Below, in pieces: positions 38,265-47,298 of a stretch of 64,000 nucleotides of DNA. The stretch comes from Stutzerimonas stutzeri (GTDB taxonomy: Bacteria > Pseudomonadota > Gammaproteobacteria > Pseudomonadales > Pseudomonadaceae). The position numbers and the translations under genes were made by a program. How positions within the stretch are numbered: the first letter of the stretch is position 1; each line of letters opens with the position of its first letter. The stretch is taken from NCBI RefSeq assembly GCF_019090095.1, contig NZ_JAGQFP010000001.1, forward strand, positions 434,001 to 498,000, written 5' to 3'. The notes under the pieces are model-generated. The model had not been told where the DNA came from. It was given only the letters and a program-made list of their open reading frames with translations, and did not search any database.

Positions 38265-40336
38265 CGAGCATTGCTTCCAGTGGTCTGCCGACGGGCTCGG
38301 GCAAGGGTCTCAAGGCGACGCGTGCAGGCCGGGTTGTCGAGCAATGTGGCGCTGTCGCCCGGGTAGCGACGGCGCCAGTTGGGGTGGGTATCGGTGGTGC
38401 CGGGCATGTTCGGCTGTTCGAGCAGACAGAGCGCATCTTCGACCGGATACAGCGCGAGCGGTGCAGGGGTGTGGCCGATGAATGCGCCACAGGCTTCGGC
38501 CAGCGTGTCGGCATCGGTCAGGTCGCCGTCTACCTCCGACGCGTACTCACGCAGCAGGCGAAGCAGGCCGACACGCTCACGTTCACGCTCCTCCAGCTGC
38601 GCAGGGCGCTCGTGTTCCTGATGCTGGCCGACGCGGATGCGCCAATCGATGTCATGCGCCTGCCACCAGCCGTTGATGGTCGGCAGGTCATGCGTGGTAG
38701 TGGTCGCCAGGGCGCTGCGCGGCCATTCCATGGGCGTCTTGAAGTTGCCCTGGTGGTCACGCTCGAAGAACAGCACGCGCATGCCCAGCAGGCCGCGGTC
38801 GGCCAGTTTTTCGCGAAGGCCATCGGGTACGGTACCCAGGTCTTCGCCGAGAATCACCGCGTTGCGGCGCCAGGCTTCGAGCGACAACAGCCGCAGCAAG
38901 TCATCGAAGGGATAATTCAGGTAGGCACCTTCCATGGGGCCGGCACCGGCCGGCATCACCCACAGGCGCTTCAGTCCCATGACGTGATCGATGCGCATGC
39001 CGCCGGCGTGGGCCAGGTTGGCGCGCACCATTTCGATGAAGGCGCGGTAGCCGTTGGCCCTCAGGCCCCAGGGTGAAAACGCCGAGATACCCCAGCTTTG
39101 CCCCTGGCGATTGATGATGTCCGGCGGGGCGCCAACGCTCAGTGCGGCCAGCACTTCATCCTGACGACTCCAGGCCTGGCTGCCGCCACCGTCCGCGCCC
39201 ACCGCCAGGTCGCTGATCAGGCCGATCTTCATCCCGGCGCTGTGCGCCGCGGTTTGCGCGCGCTCGAGCCCCCGCGCGATCAGCCACTGGCAGAACGCGT
39301 GGTAGCTCACTTCATCGGCATGCGCCTGAGCAAACTGCTCGACCGCCGGATTGTCTGGCGAGCGGTACTGCTCGGGCCAATCACGCCAGTGCTGCGGCTG
39401 ACCGTCCGGGCTGAGTAACGCGTCGTGCAACGCCTCGAAGCGGCAATGATTTTCCAGGGCTTCGCCGCCGGCCTGGCGAAAGCTGTCGAAGTCGGCCTGC
39501 TGCGCGTTGCCGCCTTTGCTGAAGTCGTCGTACAGCGCACGTAGCACGCATTGCCGTGTGCGGGACACCGCTTCCCAGTCGATCAGCTCGAGCTGCTCCA
39601 GGCGCTTGAGTTCTTCGGCCAGGCCACAGGACTCGATGGCGATGCGCAGCGGGGTATCGCCGAGTATCGCCTCCGGCGCGCTGTGCAGGATGTTGAAGAA
39701 CAGCCGGCTCGAGGGCGAGTAGGGGCTGTAATGACCGCTGTAGGCCGTGAACATCGCGTGGATCGGGCTGATGCCGAGGGCATCGGCGCCATGGGCGGCA
39801 GCGTTGCGCGCCAGCGCTTCGAGGGCCAGGGTATCGCCCAATCCGCCGTCGCCAGGACGACGCAGGCCGTACAGTTGCACCGTCAATCCCCAGGCGTTGG
39901 GCGCGACGTCTTCCACACGCGGGCAGGCGTGCGGCGCCACCGCCAGGGTCACCTGCCGTCCGCCCAGCTCCAGCTGGTGATAACCCGGCGTGGCGACAGC
40001 GGGCAGGCGTGCCTGCTCGTCCAGGCGTCCGTCGTGACGGCTGCCGTCTTCCATCACCAGGGCGTAGCCGGTGCCGGGTTCGGCGTAGCGGCTGAGATCC
40101 AGGGTGGCGCCCTGATCCAGTGTCAGCAACGGCGGCGGGGTGGTATCGCCGTCGACGGCCTGCAGCTTGGCCAGGCTGTCATCGATATCGGCATCGCTCT
40201 GCGCAGGCAAACCGAGGCCGGCCAGCACGGCACGCAGCACATCGGGGCTCACGCGTTGGTCGCGTCCGTCCGCATCCACCCAGTCGATGGACAGACCCGC
40301 CGCCTTGGCCAGGCGGTTCAGTCGTTCATCGCTCAT
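38261..40336 (-). CDS. malQ: MalQ, 4-alpha-glucanotransferase
   Basis: Amylomaltase (GH77), 691 residues, disproportionating malto-oligosaccharides. Motifs include GISPIHAMFTAYSGHYSPYSPSS, the segment MRIDHVMGLKRLWVMPAGA with the catalytic Asp, and AVILGEDLGTVPDGLREKL with the catalytic Glu. A proteobacterial N-terminal extension of about 130 residues precedes the barrel. ATG 40336 starts inside the treZ 3' end (11-base overlap), and the stop overlaps treY (ATGA). It recycles short oligosaccharides left by GlgX and TreZ. Confidence 0.95.
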   Translation of the reverse strand: MSDERLNRLAKAAGLSIDWVDADGRDQRVSPDVLRAVLAGLGLPAQSDADIDDSLAKLQAVDGDTTPPPLLTLDQGATLDLSRYAEPGTGYALVMEDGSRHDGRLDEQARLPAVATPGYHQLELGGRQVTLAVAPHACPRVEDVAPNAWGLTVQLYGLRRPGDGGLGDTLALEALARNAAAHGADALGISPIHAMFTAYSGHYSPYSPSSRLFFNILHSAPEAILGDTPLRIAIESCGLAEELKRLEQLELIDWEAVSRTRQCVLRALYDDFSKGGNAQQADFDSFRQAGGEALENHCRFEALHDALLSPDGQPQHWRDWPEQYRSPDNPAVEQFAQAHADEVSYHAFCQWLIARGLERAQTAAHSAGMKIGLISDLAVGADGGGSQAWSRQDEVLAALSVGAPPDIINRQGQSWGISAFSPWGLRANGYRAFIEMVRANLAHAGGMRIDHVMGLKRLWVMPAGAGPMEGAYLNYPFDDLLRLLSLEAWRRNAVILGEDLGTVPDGLREKLADRGLLGMRVLFFERDHQGNFKTPMEWPRSALATTTTHDLPTINGWWQAHDIDWRIRVGQHQEHERPAQLEERERERVGLLRLLREYASEVDGDLTDADTLAEACGAFIGHTPAPLALYPVEDALCLLEQPNMPGTTDTHPNWRRRYPGDSATLLDNPACTRRLETLARARRQTTGSNAR

Positions 40337-42110
40337 TGGCAACCTCCAGATACATCTTTGCGGTGCGTGCCGGCAGGATGCCGACGGCGGTTTCGGCTTC
40401 GGTGCCGCGGCTGACATGCAGCAGGCGCGCTTGCGTGCCTGGCGGCGGAGCGACTTCGAGGTCGACGCCGCCGAGGTTCAGCTCCAGACGGAGCTCGCTG
40501 CCGTCACCCAGCTGCCAGCGCGCGAGCGCGGCCGCGTCGGCCAATGCCTGCGCACCCAGAAAGCGCGCCCCCTCGAGCCGAGGCACGATCTCGCGGTGGC
40601 GGATGTCGAGCAGCCGTTGATACAGGCCGAGCCACTCGGCGTGCTCGGGATGCTCGCGTTTGCCGAAGTCCGGTCTGGACGCCTCGAAGGTGTCTACCGC
40701 GTTCGGGTCAGGAATGCGCTCGCGGGTCTGCTCGTCGGCGAATTCGGAAAACTCGGCGAACTCGCCGCGGCGGCCTTCACGCACGGCATCAGCCAGCTCG
40801 CCGTGGTGACTGGTGAAAAACAGGAAGGGCTCGCGCGCGCCCCATTCTTCGCCCATGAACAGCAGCGGAATCATCGGTGACAGCAAGAGCACCGTGGTGG
40901 CGGCTTTCAGTGCGTCGGCATCGGTGAGGTTGATCAGCCGATCGCCGAAGGCGCGATTGCCGGTCTGGTCATGGTTTTGCAGGAACAGCACGAATGAGGT
41001 CGGCGAGAGGTGCCCGCTGGGCTCGCCACGTGACTCGCCGCGGCGGTTCTCGTGGCCCTGGTAGACGAAGCCTTCACCGAGGAAGCGCACCAGCTTGCTG
41101 GTCGAATCCTGGTGATAGTCAGCGTAGTAGCCCTGTCGCTCGTCGGTCAGCAGGGTATGCAGCACGTTGTGGCCGTCGTCGTTCCACTGTGCGGTGAACC
41201 CTTGCGACAGCAGGCTCGCACGGTTGTCCTCGTTTTCCAGCACCAGGTGCACATGGCGCCCGGGCTCGGTTTCGGCACGTACCCGTTCGGCCAGTTCCGT
41301 CAGGAAGGTGCGGTCCGGAATGGCGTGAACGGCGTCCATGCGCAGCCCGTCGAAACGGTAGTCCATCAGCCACATCAGCGCGTTATCGATGAAGAAATCC
41401 CGGACCTCGCGGCGGCGGAAATCGATGGCATCGCCCCAGGGGGTCTGCTGATCGTGCCGGAAGAAATGCTTGGCATAGCGGTGCAGGTAATTGCCATCCG
41501 GGCCGAAGTGGTTGTAGACCACGTCGATGAAGACCATCAGGCCCAGGCCATGGGCGGTGTCGATCAGGTGCTTGAGCTGATCGGGCGTGCCATAGGACGC
41601 CTCGGGCGCGTACAGCAGGACGCCGTCGTACCCCCAATTGCGCGTGCCTGGAAACTCCGCGAGCGGCATCAGCTCAATGGCCGTGATGCCCAGATCGGCC
41701 AACGCCTGGAGGCGTTTCTCGACCTCGGCATAACCGCCAAGGGCGCCGACATGCAACTCATAGAGCACGGTTTCGGGCCACGGCCGGCCCCGCCAATCGC
41801 GGTTGCGCCACTGATAGCCGTCAGGATCGACCAGGATGCTGGCATCGTGCACGTCGGCGGACTGGGCGCGAGACGCCGGGTCCGGCACCGTCAGTTCATC
41901 GTCGATGAGAAAGCTGTAGTGCGTGCCGGCACGTGCCTCGGTCTCGAGGCTGTACCAGCCGTCAACGTCTTGTTGCATGGGTAGCGTATCGCCACCCGCT
42001 ATTACCAGACTGACGCTGCGTGCGTCGGGTGCCCATAGCCTGAACCGAGTGCGCGAATCATCGAGTAATACCGGTCCGTGTCGCCCATTGCGGGCAGGCC
42101 TGCTTTGCAT
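40326..42110 (-). CDS. treZ: TreZ, malto-oligosyltrehalose trehalohydrolase
   Basis: Cuts trehalose from the end made by TreY (GH13_10), 594 residues. An N-terminal beta domain with TRFRLWAPDARSVSLVIAGG precedes the barrel, which holds LYELHVGALG, GVLLYAPEASYGTPD, FIDVVYNHFGPDGNY, nucleophile Asp in FDGLRMDAVHAI and Glu in HLVLENEDNRA. The C-terminal domain ends at LEVANER. It lies 12 bases after glgA and overlaps malQ by 11 bases. Cytosolic. Confidence 0.95.
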   Translation of the reverse strand: MQSRPARNGRHGPVLLDDSRTRFRLWAPDARSVSLVIAGGDTLPMQQDVDGWYSLETEARAGTHYSFLIDDELTVPDPASRAQSADVHDASILVDPDGYQWRNRDWRGRPWPETVLYELHVGALGGYAEVEKRLQALADLGITAIELMPLAEFPGTRNWGYDGVLLYAPEASYGTPDQLKHLIDTAHGLGLMVFIDVVYNHFGPDGNYLHRYAKHFFRHDQQTPWGDAIDFRRREVRDFFIDNALMWLMDYRFDGLRMDAVHAIPDRTFLTELAERVRAETEPGRHVHLVLENEDNRASLLSQGFTAQWNDDGHNVLHTLLTDERQGYYADYHQDSTSKLVRFLGEGFVYQGHENRRGESRGEPSGHLSPTSFVLFLQNHDQTGNRAFGDRLINLTDADALKAATTVLLLSPMIPLLFMGEEWGAREPFLFFTSHHGELADAVREGRRGEFAEFSEFADEQTRERIPDPNAVDTFEASRPDFGKREHPEHAEWLGLYQRLLDIRHREIVPRLEGARFLGAQALADAAALARWQLGDGSELRLELNLGGVDLEVAPPPGTQARLLHVSRGTEAETAVGILPARTAKMYLEVANER

Positions 42111-42122
42111 TGATCGACCTCG

Positions 42123-43682
42123 TTAGATAGTGGCATGTGCCTCGCGCCGCCCGCCCAGCAGTCGCTGGTACAACCGGTCGTAGGGCTCGATCGCGTGGCG
42201 CCAGAAGAATCCGTTGCTCATGGCTCGACAGCGCATGGCGTTGAGCAGTTGCGGCCGCTCGTGCACCTGCAGCGCGCGCTCCACCGCGGCGCGATAACTG
42301 GACAGCGACGCCTCGTCGAAGAGAAATCCCGTGACCCCGTCATCGATGCTGTCGGCCAAGCCGCCGGTGCGGTGGGCAATGGGCAGCGAGGCGAAGCGTT
42401 GTGCGTACATCTGGCTCAGGCCGCACGGCTCGTAGCGCGAGGGCATCAGCAGAAAATCGCTGCCGGCGAACAGGCGCCGGGCATCGGTTTCGTTGAAGCC
42501 GATGTGTGCGCCGACCCGACCCGGGAAGCGCTCGACCAGCCGCCGTACCTGATCTTCGATATGGGGTTCGCCACGGCCCAGGATGGCCAGCTGGCCACCG
42601 CGCTCGACGATGGTCTCGGCCACGGCGATGGTCAGGTCGATGCCTTTCTGGTGGACCAGGCGCGACACCACCGAGAACAACGGGCCGTCACCGTCATCCA
42701 GGTCGAACAGCTCGCGGACGTGGGCGGCGTTGGCCGTTTTCCCGGACCAGTCCTCGGGGCTGAACGGGCTCACCAGATGCGAGCAGCTTTGCGGCTCCCA
42801 GCTTTCGTCGATGCCGTTGAGCAGTCCGCTGAGCAGTCCCTGGCGGGCTTTCATGCTGAGGAAGCCCTCCATGCCGCAGCCGAACTCGGGCGTGGTGATT
42901 TCCTCGGCATAGGTGGCGCTGACGGTGGTCACCTGGTTGGCATAGGCGATGCCGGCCTTGAGCAGCGAAAGTGCCCCGTAGAACTCCATGCGCTCCGGAC
43001 CGCAGGCTTCCATCGGTATGGCCAGCGAGCGGCGCAAGTTCATGTCGATGTTGCCCTGGTAAGCCAGGTTGTGAATCGTGAAGACGCTGGGCGTGGTCAA
43101 GCCACGCCAATACATGTAGGCCGGCGTCAGCCCGGTGGGCCAGTCATGGGCGTGAACCAGATCGGGGGTCCAGCGGATGCATGCCGTACCGGCGGCGATG
43201 TCCGCGGCAGTCATGCACAGACGGGCGAAGCGCACCGGGTTATCGGGCCAGTCGCGGCCCTGGTCGTCGCCATAGGGCAGGCCGTCGCGCTCGTAGAGCT
43301 CCGGGCAGATCACCACGTAGATGATCAGCCCGTCGGGCATGTCCAGGCGGCCGATCTGGCAGGTCGGCAGGTCGCTGTGCGAGATCACGCTGCCGACGAT
43401 GCGGATCGGCTCGCCGCATTCCATGACTTGCTTGTAGCCCGGAATCAGGACACGCACGTCATGCCGTCCGGCCAAGGCGCGGGGCAGCGCGGCGGACACA
43501 TCGGCAAGCCCACCGGTCTTGACCAGATCGGTCAGTTCCGAGGTGACGAAAAGAATCTTCTTCTTGTCATCCTGTCTGCTGCGAAGCTCGAGTACCGGCC
43601 GCTCCGAGGGCGCGTTCGGCGTGCGAATGGGTTGAGTTGTGTTAACGGGGGCAGGTCGGACGTTCACCGCAGCAATACTCAT
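42123..43682 (-). CDS. glgA: GlgA, glycogen synthase
   Basis: GT5 glycosyltransferase adding glucose from a nucleotide sugar to glucan ends, 519 residues. The donor-binding KTGGLADVSAALPRAL motif is at about residues 55-70. Further motifs are VHAHDWPTGL, TIHNLAYQG and the C-terminal FLLMPSRYEPCGLSQMYA with the catalytic Glu. An N-terminal extension of about 40 residues precedes the fold. ATG 43682 has a GGAGG site. It heads the operon glgA-treZ-malQ-treY-DUF2934-glgX. No glgC (ADP-glucose pyrophosphorylase) is in the window, so the donor source is unclear from here. Confidence 0.94.
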   Translation of the reverse strand: MSIAAVNVRPAPVNTTQPIRTPNAPSERPVLELRSRQDDKKKILFVTSELTDLVKTGGLADVSAALPRALAGRHDVRVLIPGYKQVMECGEPIRIVGSVISHSDLPTCQIGRLDMPDGLIIYVVICPELYERDGLPYGDDQGRDWPDNPVRFARLCMTAADIAAGTACIRWTPDLVHAHDWPTGLTPAYMYWRGLTTPSVFTIHNLAYQGNIDMNLRRSLAIPMEACGPERMEFYGALSLLKAGIAYANQVTTVSATYAEEITTPEFGCGMEGFLSMKARQGLLSGLLNGIDESWEPQSCSHLVSPFSPEDWSGKTANAAHVRELFDLDDGDGPLFSVVSRLVHQKGIDLTIAVAETIVERGGQLAILGRGEPHIEDQVRRLVERFPGRVGAHIGFNETDARRLFAGSDFLLMPSRYEPCGLSQMYAQRFASLPIAHRTGGLADSIDDGVTGFLFDEASLSSYRAAVERALQVHERPQLLNAMRCRAMSNGFFWRHAIEPYDRLYQRLLGGRREAHATI

Positions 43683-43902
43683 AAGTACATCCCTCCAAGT
43701 GATTGGCGTTCGAGAACGGCCATCACGAGCACATTCGTTCCAGACAGCCCTGTTGAAGAGCTGCTAACCATGAGCACGGCAAAGTGGTTTTTATTCTTGG
43801 TGGAGCCGCTTATCCCGCGGCTTCAGGCCGGATTGGCCCTACCCTGAAAAAGACAGAACCGCTGTGAATTAGTTCTCAATTTATGACGAACGCCATCGGC
43901 GG
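43683..43902. other. glgA upstream / divergent promoter region
   Basis: Shared regulatory space between the divergent glgA and CinA-like genes, with no supported gene. I found no AlgU-type element facing glgA. A relatively AT-rich stretch around 43780-43885 is the likeliest location of the glgA promoter. Confidence 0.4.
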
Positions 43903-43930
43903 GAACTTTGGTGATGGCGGCCGGTTCGGA
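43903..43930 (+). promoter_or_regulatory. Candidate ECF sigma (AlgU/RpoE-type) promoter for the CinA-like gene
   Basis: The bases read GAACTT-N17-TCGGA, the same -35, spacer length and -10 as the element before glgE. The start of transcription would fall near 43937, about 44 bases before the gene. It faces away from glgA. Confidence 0.68.
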
Positions 43931-43980
43931 AAATTGACGTGAACCAGGCGTTCTGCCCGCAATTCCCCGGAGCCATGACC

Positions 43981-44481
43981 ATGCGAGACCTTGCTGAAAT
44001 CGTGCAGTTTCTAAGCGACAAAAAGATGAAATTGACCACTGCCGAGTCCTGTACCTGTGGCCTGATGGCCTCGTTGATGGGCGACATCCCCGGCTGCGGC
44101 CAAGTGCTCGACAGCGGCTTTGTCGTCTACTCGCCGAAAGCGAAGAATCGTCTGCTGCACGTCAGTTTCGAGACCATCGAGCGTTTTGGCCTGACCAGTG
44201 AAGAGGTCGCTACCGAGATGGCCATCGGGGCACTGAATGCCAGCGTTGCCGATATCGCGATCGCCAACACCGGGGTCGCCGACGACAGCGAGGAAGATGC
44301 CGGCGGAACCCAGTGCTACGCCTTTGCGCTGATGCAAGGTGAGCGCCAGGTGAGCATCAGCGAGACGGTGCAGTTCGAAGGTGACCGGGTCGCGATCCGC
44401 AAGCAGGCTGCGCGCTACGGGCTAGAGCAGTTGCCGAGCAAATACGAGCAGCTGCTACGCAAGCTGCGCGAGCACGGCTGA
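43981..44481 (+). CDS. CinA C-terminal domain family protein (PncC-like amidase)
   Basis: A 166-residue stand-alone CinA C-terminal domain, the fold of nicotinamide-mononucleotide deamidase PncC. The catalytic pocket motif TAESCTCGLMASLMGDIPG is present at about residues 20-38, followed by GFVVYSPKAKNRLL and IAIANTGVADDSEEDAGGTQCYAF. It differs from canonical PncC in having SCTCG rather than the usual SCTGG, so deamidase activity should be tested. Start ATG 43981 is preferred over 43975 and 43939 because GGAG lies 8 bases upstream. It is divergent from glgA and has a strong ECF-type promoter candidate. Confidence 0.86.
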   Translation: MRDLAEIVQFLSDKKMKLTTAESCTCGLMASLMGDIPGCGQVLDSGFVVYSPKAKNRLLHVSFETIERFGLTSEEVATEMAIGALNASVADIAIANTGVADDSEEDAGGTQCYAFALMQGERQVSISETVQFEGDRVAIRKQAARYGLEQLPSKYEQLLRKLREHG

Positions 44482-44569
44482 GTCGAGCAGGTGTGTCACC
44501 ACGCACCGAGAGGGGACAGGTCGCGCGTCGATGCCCCGAATTGCGGCGTCGCCGAGGCCGCCTGCCGCG

Positions 44570-45733
44570 TCAAACCGGCGGCTGGCGTTCGGGCTCTACA
44601 TAGTCCGGTACGGATTGGTCGACGGTGGGCTTGCGCCCAACGCTCAGGTCGGCGCGCAACTGCGGCAGACAATGCGGGTACTGCCGCTGGATGAAGCCGA
44701 TCAGGCTTTCACGCAGGTGGCAGCGCAGGTCCCAGTTGCGCGAGGAGTCCTGCGAACTGACCAGCACGCGAAGTTGAAGGGACTTTTCGCTGGCGTCGGT
44801 GACCTGCAACACGATGACCCGGCCATCCCAGAGCTCGGGCAAGTCCTGGCAGAGCCGCCGCAGCTCTTCGCGCAGTGGTTCCAGCGGCAGGGAATAGTCG
44901 ACCCAGAAGAACACCGAACCGATGATGCTGGAGTTGCGCCGCGTCCAATTCTGGAACGGCTTCTCGATGAAGTACTGCAGGGGCACCACCAGCCGGCGAT
45001 CATCCCAGATCCGCACGACGACATAGGTGCCGGTGATTTCTTCGATCCGGCCCCATTCGTTTTCGACGATCACCACATCGTCCAGGCGAATCGGCTGGGT
45101 GACCGCGATCTGTATGCCGGCGATCAGGTTCGCCAGCACCGGGCGCGCGGCGAAGCCGACGGCCAAGCCCGCCAGCCCCGCGGACGCCAGCAGGCTGGCG
45201 CCGAACTGGCGAGCGGCGGGGAAGGTCATCAGCATGCCGGCGGCGCCGACGAGCAAGATGAAAAAGCTCAGCGTCCGCAGCAATACCCGCGACTGCGTCT
45301 GGATCTGTCGTGCGCGCAGGTTGTCGGTGACATCCACCGGGTTCTTCAACCGCACGGCGTGCTCGACGCCGCGCATCAGCCGCAGTGCCACCCAGGTGAT
45401 GCAGCCGATGATCAGCAGCGTTGTCGTGCGCCGGGCCGCATCGATGAACAGCAGCTCGTCGCTGGCGGCGGCCAGTACCGTTTGCAGGCCGAGCAGCGGA
45501 AGCAGGACCCGAATGGGTTTTTCCAGCTGCTCGGAAACGGCCTTGGTGAACAGAAAGCCGCGCCCCAGACGCAGCATGACAGCCGTCATTACGCGGCTGA
45601 ACACGCTCAACAGCACCACGACGAAGGCCGCAGCGAGCAGGGTGCGCAGCGCGGGTTCGGTGATATAGCGCTCCCACTGCAGGGGGAATTGGAGGATATC
45701 GATAAGCCAGCTCCGCTCGGATGTTCGGATCAA
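44570..45733 (-). CDS. MscS-family mechanosensitive channel
   Basis: Small-conductance mechanosensitive channel homologue, 387 residues. The N-terminal half has four to five hydrophobic helices. The pore helix and its exit read LLASAGLAGLAVGFAARPVLANLIAGIQIAVTQPIRLDD, with Gly/Ala packing as in MscS TM3. The beta domain follows (VVIVENEWGRIEEITGTYVVVRIWDDRRLVVP), and a cytoplasmic domain runs to the Pro-rich C-terminus. It would open on osmotic downshock in the inner membrane. It lies between the CinA-like gene and a DUF892 gene, divergent from the latter. Confidence 0.9.
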   Translation of the reverse strand: MIRTSERSWLIDILQFPLQWERYITEPALRTLLAAAFVVVLLSVFSRVMTAVMLRLGRGFLFTKAVSEQLEKPIRVLLPLLGLQTVLAAASDELLFIDAARRTTTLLIIGCITWVALRLMRGVEHAVRLKNPVDVTDNLRARQIQTQSRVLLRTLSFFILLVGAAGMLMTFPAARQFGASLLASAGLAGLAVGFAARPVLANLIAGIQIAVTQPIRLDDVVIVENEWGRIEEITGTYVVVRIWDDRRLVVPLQYFIEKPFQNWTRRNSSIIGSVFFWVDYSLPLEPLREELRRLCQDLPELWDGRVIVLQVTDASEKSLQLRVLVSSQDSSRNWDLRCHLRESLIGFIQRQYPHCLPQLRADLSVGRKPTVDQSVPDYVEPERQPPV

Positions 45734-45789
45734 ATGACTGGCGGTACCTGCGTAAGTTCAGGGCCCGCATGCAGCCAGTCGGATACGTT

Positions 45790-45816
45790 GAACTCCCTGG
45801 TTCGGTCCGTTTCACA
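45790..45816 (+). promoter_or_regulatory. Weak ECF-type promoter candidate upstream of the DUF892 gene
   Basis: The bases read GAACTC-N16-TCACA, five of six at -35 and T, C and the final A at -10 against the AlgU/RpoE consensus. It sits about 50 bases before the DUF892 start. This is a much weaker match than the elements at 16060 and 43903. Confidence 0.35.
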
Positions 45817-45868
45817 CCTACATAGAGCGGGAACACCCGATCGGTATCCGACCACTGGGAGACACGTC

Positions 45869-46399
45869 ATGCAAAGTGCACAAACCGGAAATGATGTCCG
45901 CGTCGAGCGTTTGATCGAATGGCTTCGCGATGCGCATGCCATGGAGGCGCAAGCGGAAAGCATGCTCAACAAACAGGCCAGTCGCATCCAGCACTATCCG
46001 GAGCTGAAGGCCCGGATCGAGCAGCACATTACCGAGACGCAGAATCAGGCCAAGCTCATCGAGGGTTGTCTGCACCGCTACGACAAGTCCTATTCGGGAT
46101 TCAAGGACCTGGGCGGCAAGATGATGGCGATGGGGCAGGCCATGGGCGGCATGATGGTCAACGACGAGATCGTCAAGGGCGCCCAGATGGGCTATGTCTT
46201 CGAGAATCTTGAGATCGCCTCCTACGAGATCCTCATCGCCGCAGCCAAGGCCATCGGCGATACCGAAACAGCGGATGTCTGTACCCGCATCCTGGCCGAA
46301 GAAGTCGCCATGGCCGAATGGATGCGCAGCCACCTGGCAGAGCTCACACAGGCTTATCTGACCCGGGCGCAAACGCCCCATACCGAGGCCAAGCGCTGA
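45869..46399 (+). CDS. DUF892 (YciE/YciF-like ferritin-like) protein
   Basis: A 176-residue all-helical protein with the DUF892 pattern: LRDAHAMEAQAESMLNKQAS, then YPELKARIEQHITETQNQAKLI with the paired acidic and His residues, and later IASYEILIAAAKAIGD and LAEEVAMAEWM. The family adopts a ferritin-like bundle and is induced by general or osmotic stress in enterobacteria. A Met/Gly-rich stretch (GGKMMAMGQAMGGMM) interrupts the middle. ATG 45869 follows a GGGAG site. It is divergent from mscS. Metal binding is plausible but not shown. Confidence 0.87.
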   Translation: MQSAQTGNDVRVERLIEWLRDAHAMEAQAESMLNKQASRIQHYPELKARIEQHITETQNQAKLIEGCLHRYDKSYSGFKDLGGKMMAMGQAMGGMMVNDEIVKGAQMGYVFENLEIASYEILIAAAKAIGDTETADVCTRILAEEVAMAEWMRSHLAELTQAYLTRAQTPHTEAKR

Positions 46400-46417
46400 T
46401 CGCGAGCGGGCAGACGT

Positions 46418-46447
46418 CGAACGGCGGCCTAAGAGGCCTACCGTTCG
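46418..46447. terminator. Convergent hairpin between DUF892 and DUF1652 genes
   Basis: CGAACGG/CCGTTCG (46418-46424 and 46441-46447) encloses a second stem GGCCT/AGGCC. It overlaps the DUF1652 stop codon. There is no T-tract, so it is a weak terminator or message-end structure. Confidence 0.4.
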
Positions 46448-46719
46448 GCGACTTTCTCGGGCAGCGAGGCGGTCATCAATCCGCCGCGGGTCGCGTAGAG
46501 CTCGAATCGCAGTTCCTGGGCGAGCCGCACCAGGTTGGCCGCGTCTCGGCATTGGTCATCGGTGATGCCCAGGACCGTGAGTTCTTCGCCACCGAGGTGC
46601 TCCTCGTAGAGGCGAACGGTAACCCGACTGTCCTCCTGCGCGTGGCAGTCGCAGCGATAGGGATGAAGGTAGTTGCGAAGGATATTTTCGATCGTCAACA
46701 GAGGTAGACGTGAAGCCAT
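46438..46719 (-). CDS. DUF1652-like small protein
   Basis: A 93-residue protein resembling the pseudomonad DUF1652 family: LTIENILRNYLHPYRCDCHAQEDSRVTVRLYE, then LTVLGITDDQCRDAANLVRLAQELRFEL. Its function is unknown. ATG 46719 has an unusually purine-rich GGGAGGGAGGAG leader; the longer frame to 46830 lacks such a site. It converges on the DUF892 gene, and a two-part hairpin at 46418-46447 overlaps its stop codon and may serve as a shared message end. Confidence 0.7.
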   Translation of the reverse strand: MASRLPLLTIENILRNYLHPYRCDCHAQEDSRVTVRLYEEHLGGEELTVLGITDDQCRDAANLVRLAQELRFELYATRGGLMTASLPEKVAER

Positions 46720-46924
46720 GCTCCTCCCTCCCATCGTTTGTCCAGGGTCCGCGAACTCGCTCGCAGTCGGTTGCCACCCAAGGGTGGGGGCACTTCTCAA
46801 CGCTAGCAGGCCGTGCCCGGTTGTAAACACCCGAGGATGTCCGTTTAGCGGATGAAAACGGTATCAAGCGGGGACTGCGACACTTTTACGCACGGCGCGA
46901 GCGCCGATGAACGAGAGGCACTGT

Positions 46925-47248
46925 ATGAAATCGATCACCACCATGACGGTGTTGTTGGCGAGCCTGGTAGCGCAATCCGTGTTCGCTCAATCGCCTGCGG
47001 GTACGGCTGAAGATGAACAAGGTGCGCGGCCCAGCCCAATGGGCAATCCCACGCCGCAGCAAACCCTCGACACGCATAAGGACAGCCAGGGGCGCACGGT
47101 CATCGAGGACGGCAAACCGGTTAGCCCTGCGCCACGCACCGAAGGCGCGCCGGATACCGACGTGACGGACCCGTCCGTACAACCTGATCGTCACTCCAGC
47201 CACGGCGGACCAACCGATTCGGCGTCGGACCCTGGCGAGCTGGAGTAG
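46925..47248 (+). CDS. Small exported, disordered hypothetical protein
   Basis: 107 residues: a signal peptide (KSITTMTVLLASLVAQSVFA, cleavage expected before QSPAG), then a Pro/Thr/Asp/Gly-rich region with no fold I recognise (e.g. NPTPQQTLDTHKDSQG). It is likely periplasmic and unstructured. ATG 46925 was chosen because the signal begins there; an in-frame ATG six codons earlier (46907) is possible. It ends 50 bases before ligD and may be cotranscribed with it. Not assigned to a named family. Confidence 0.6.
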   Translation: MKSITTMTVLLASLVAQSVFAQSPAGTAEDEQGARPSPMGNPTPQQTLDTHKDSQGRTVIEDGKPVSPAPRTEGAPDTDVTDPSVQPDRHSSHGGPTDSASDPGELE

Positions 47249-47298
47249 GTCGAACAGGGATTTGCAACGGAATTTGTCCGGGTACGGAGCCTGCCACC

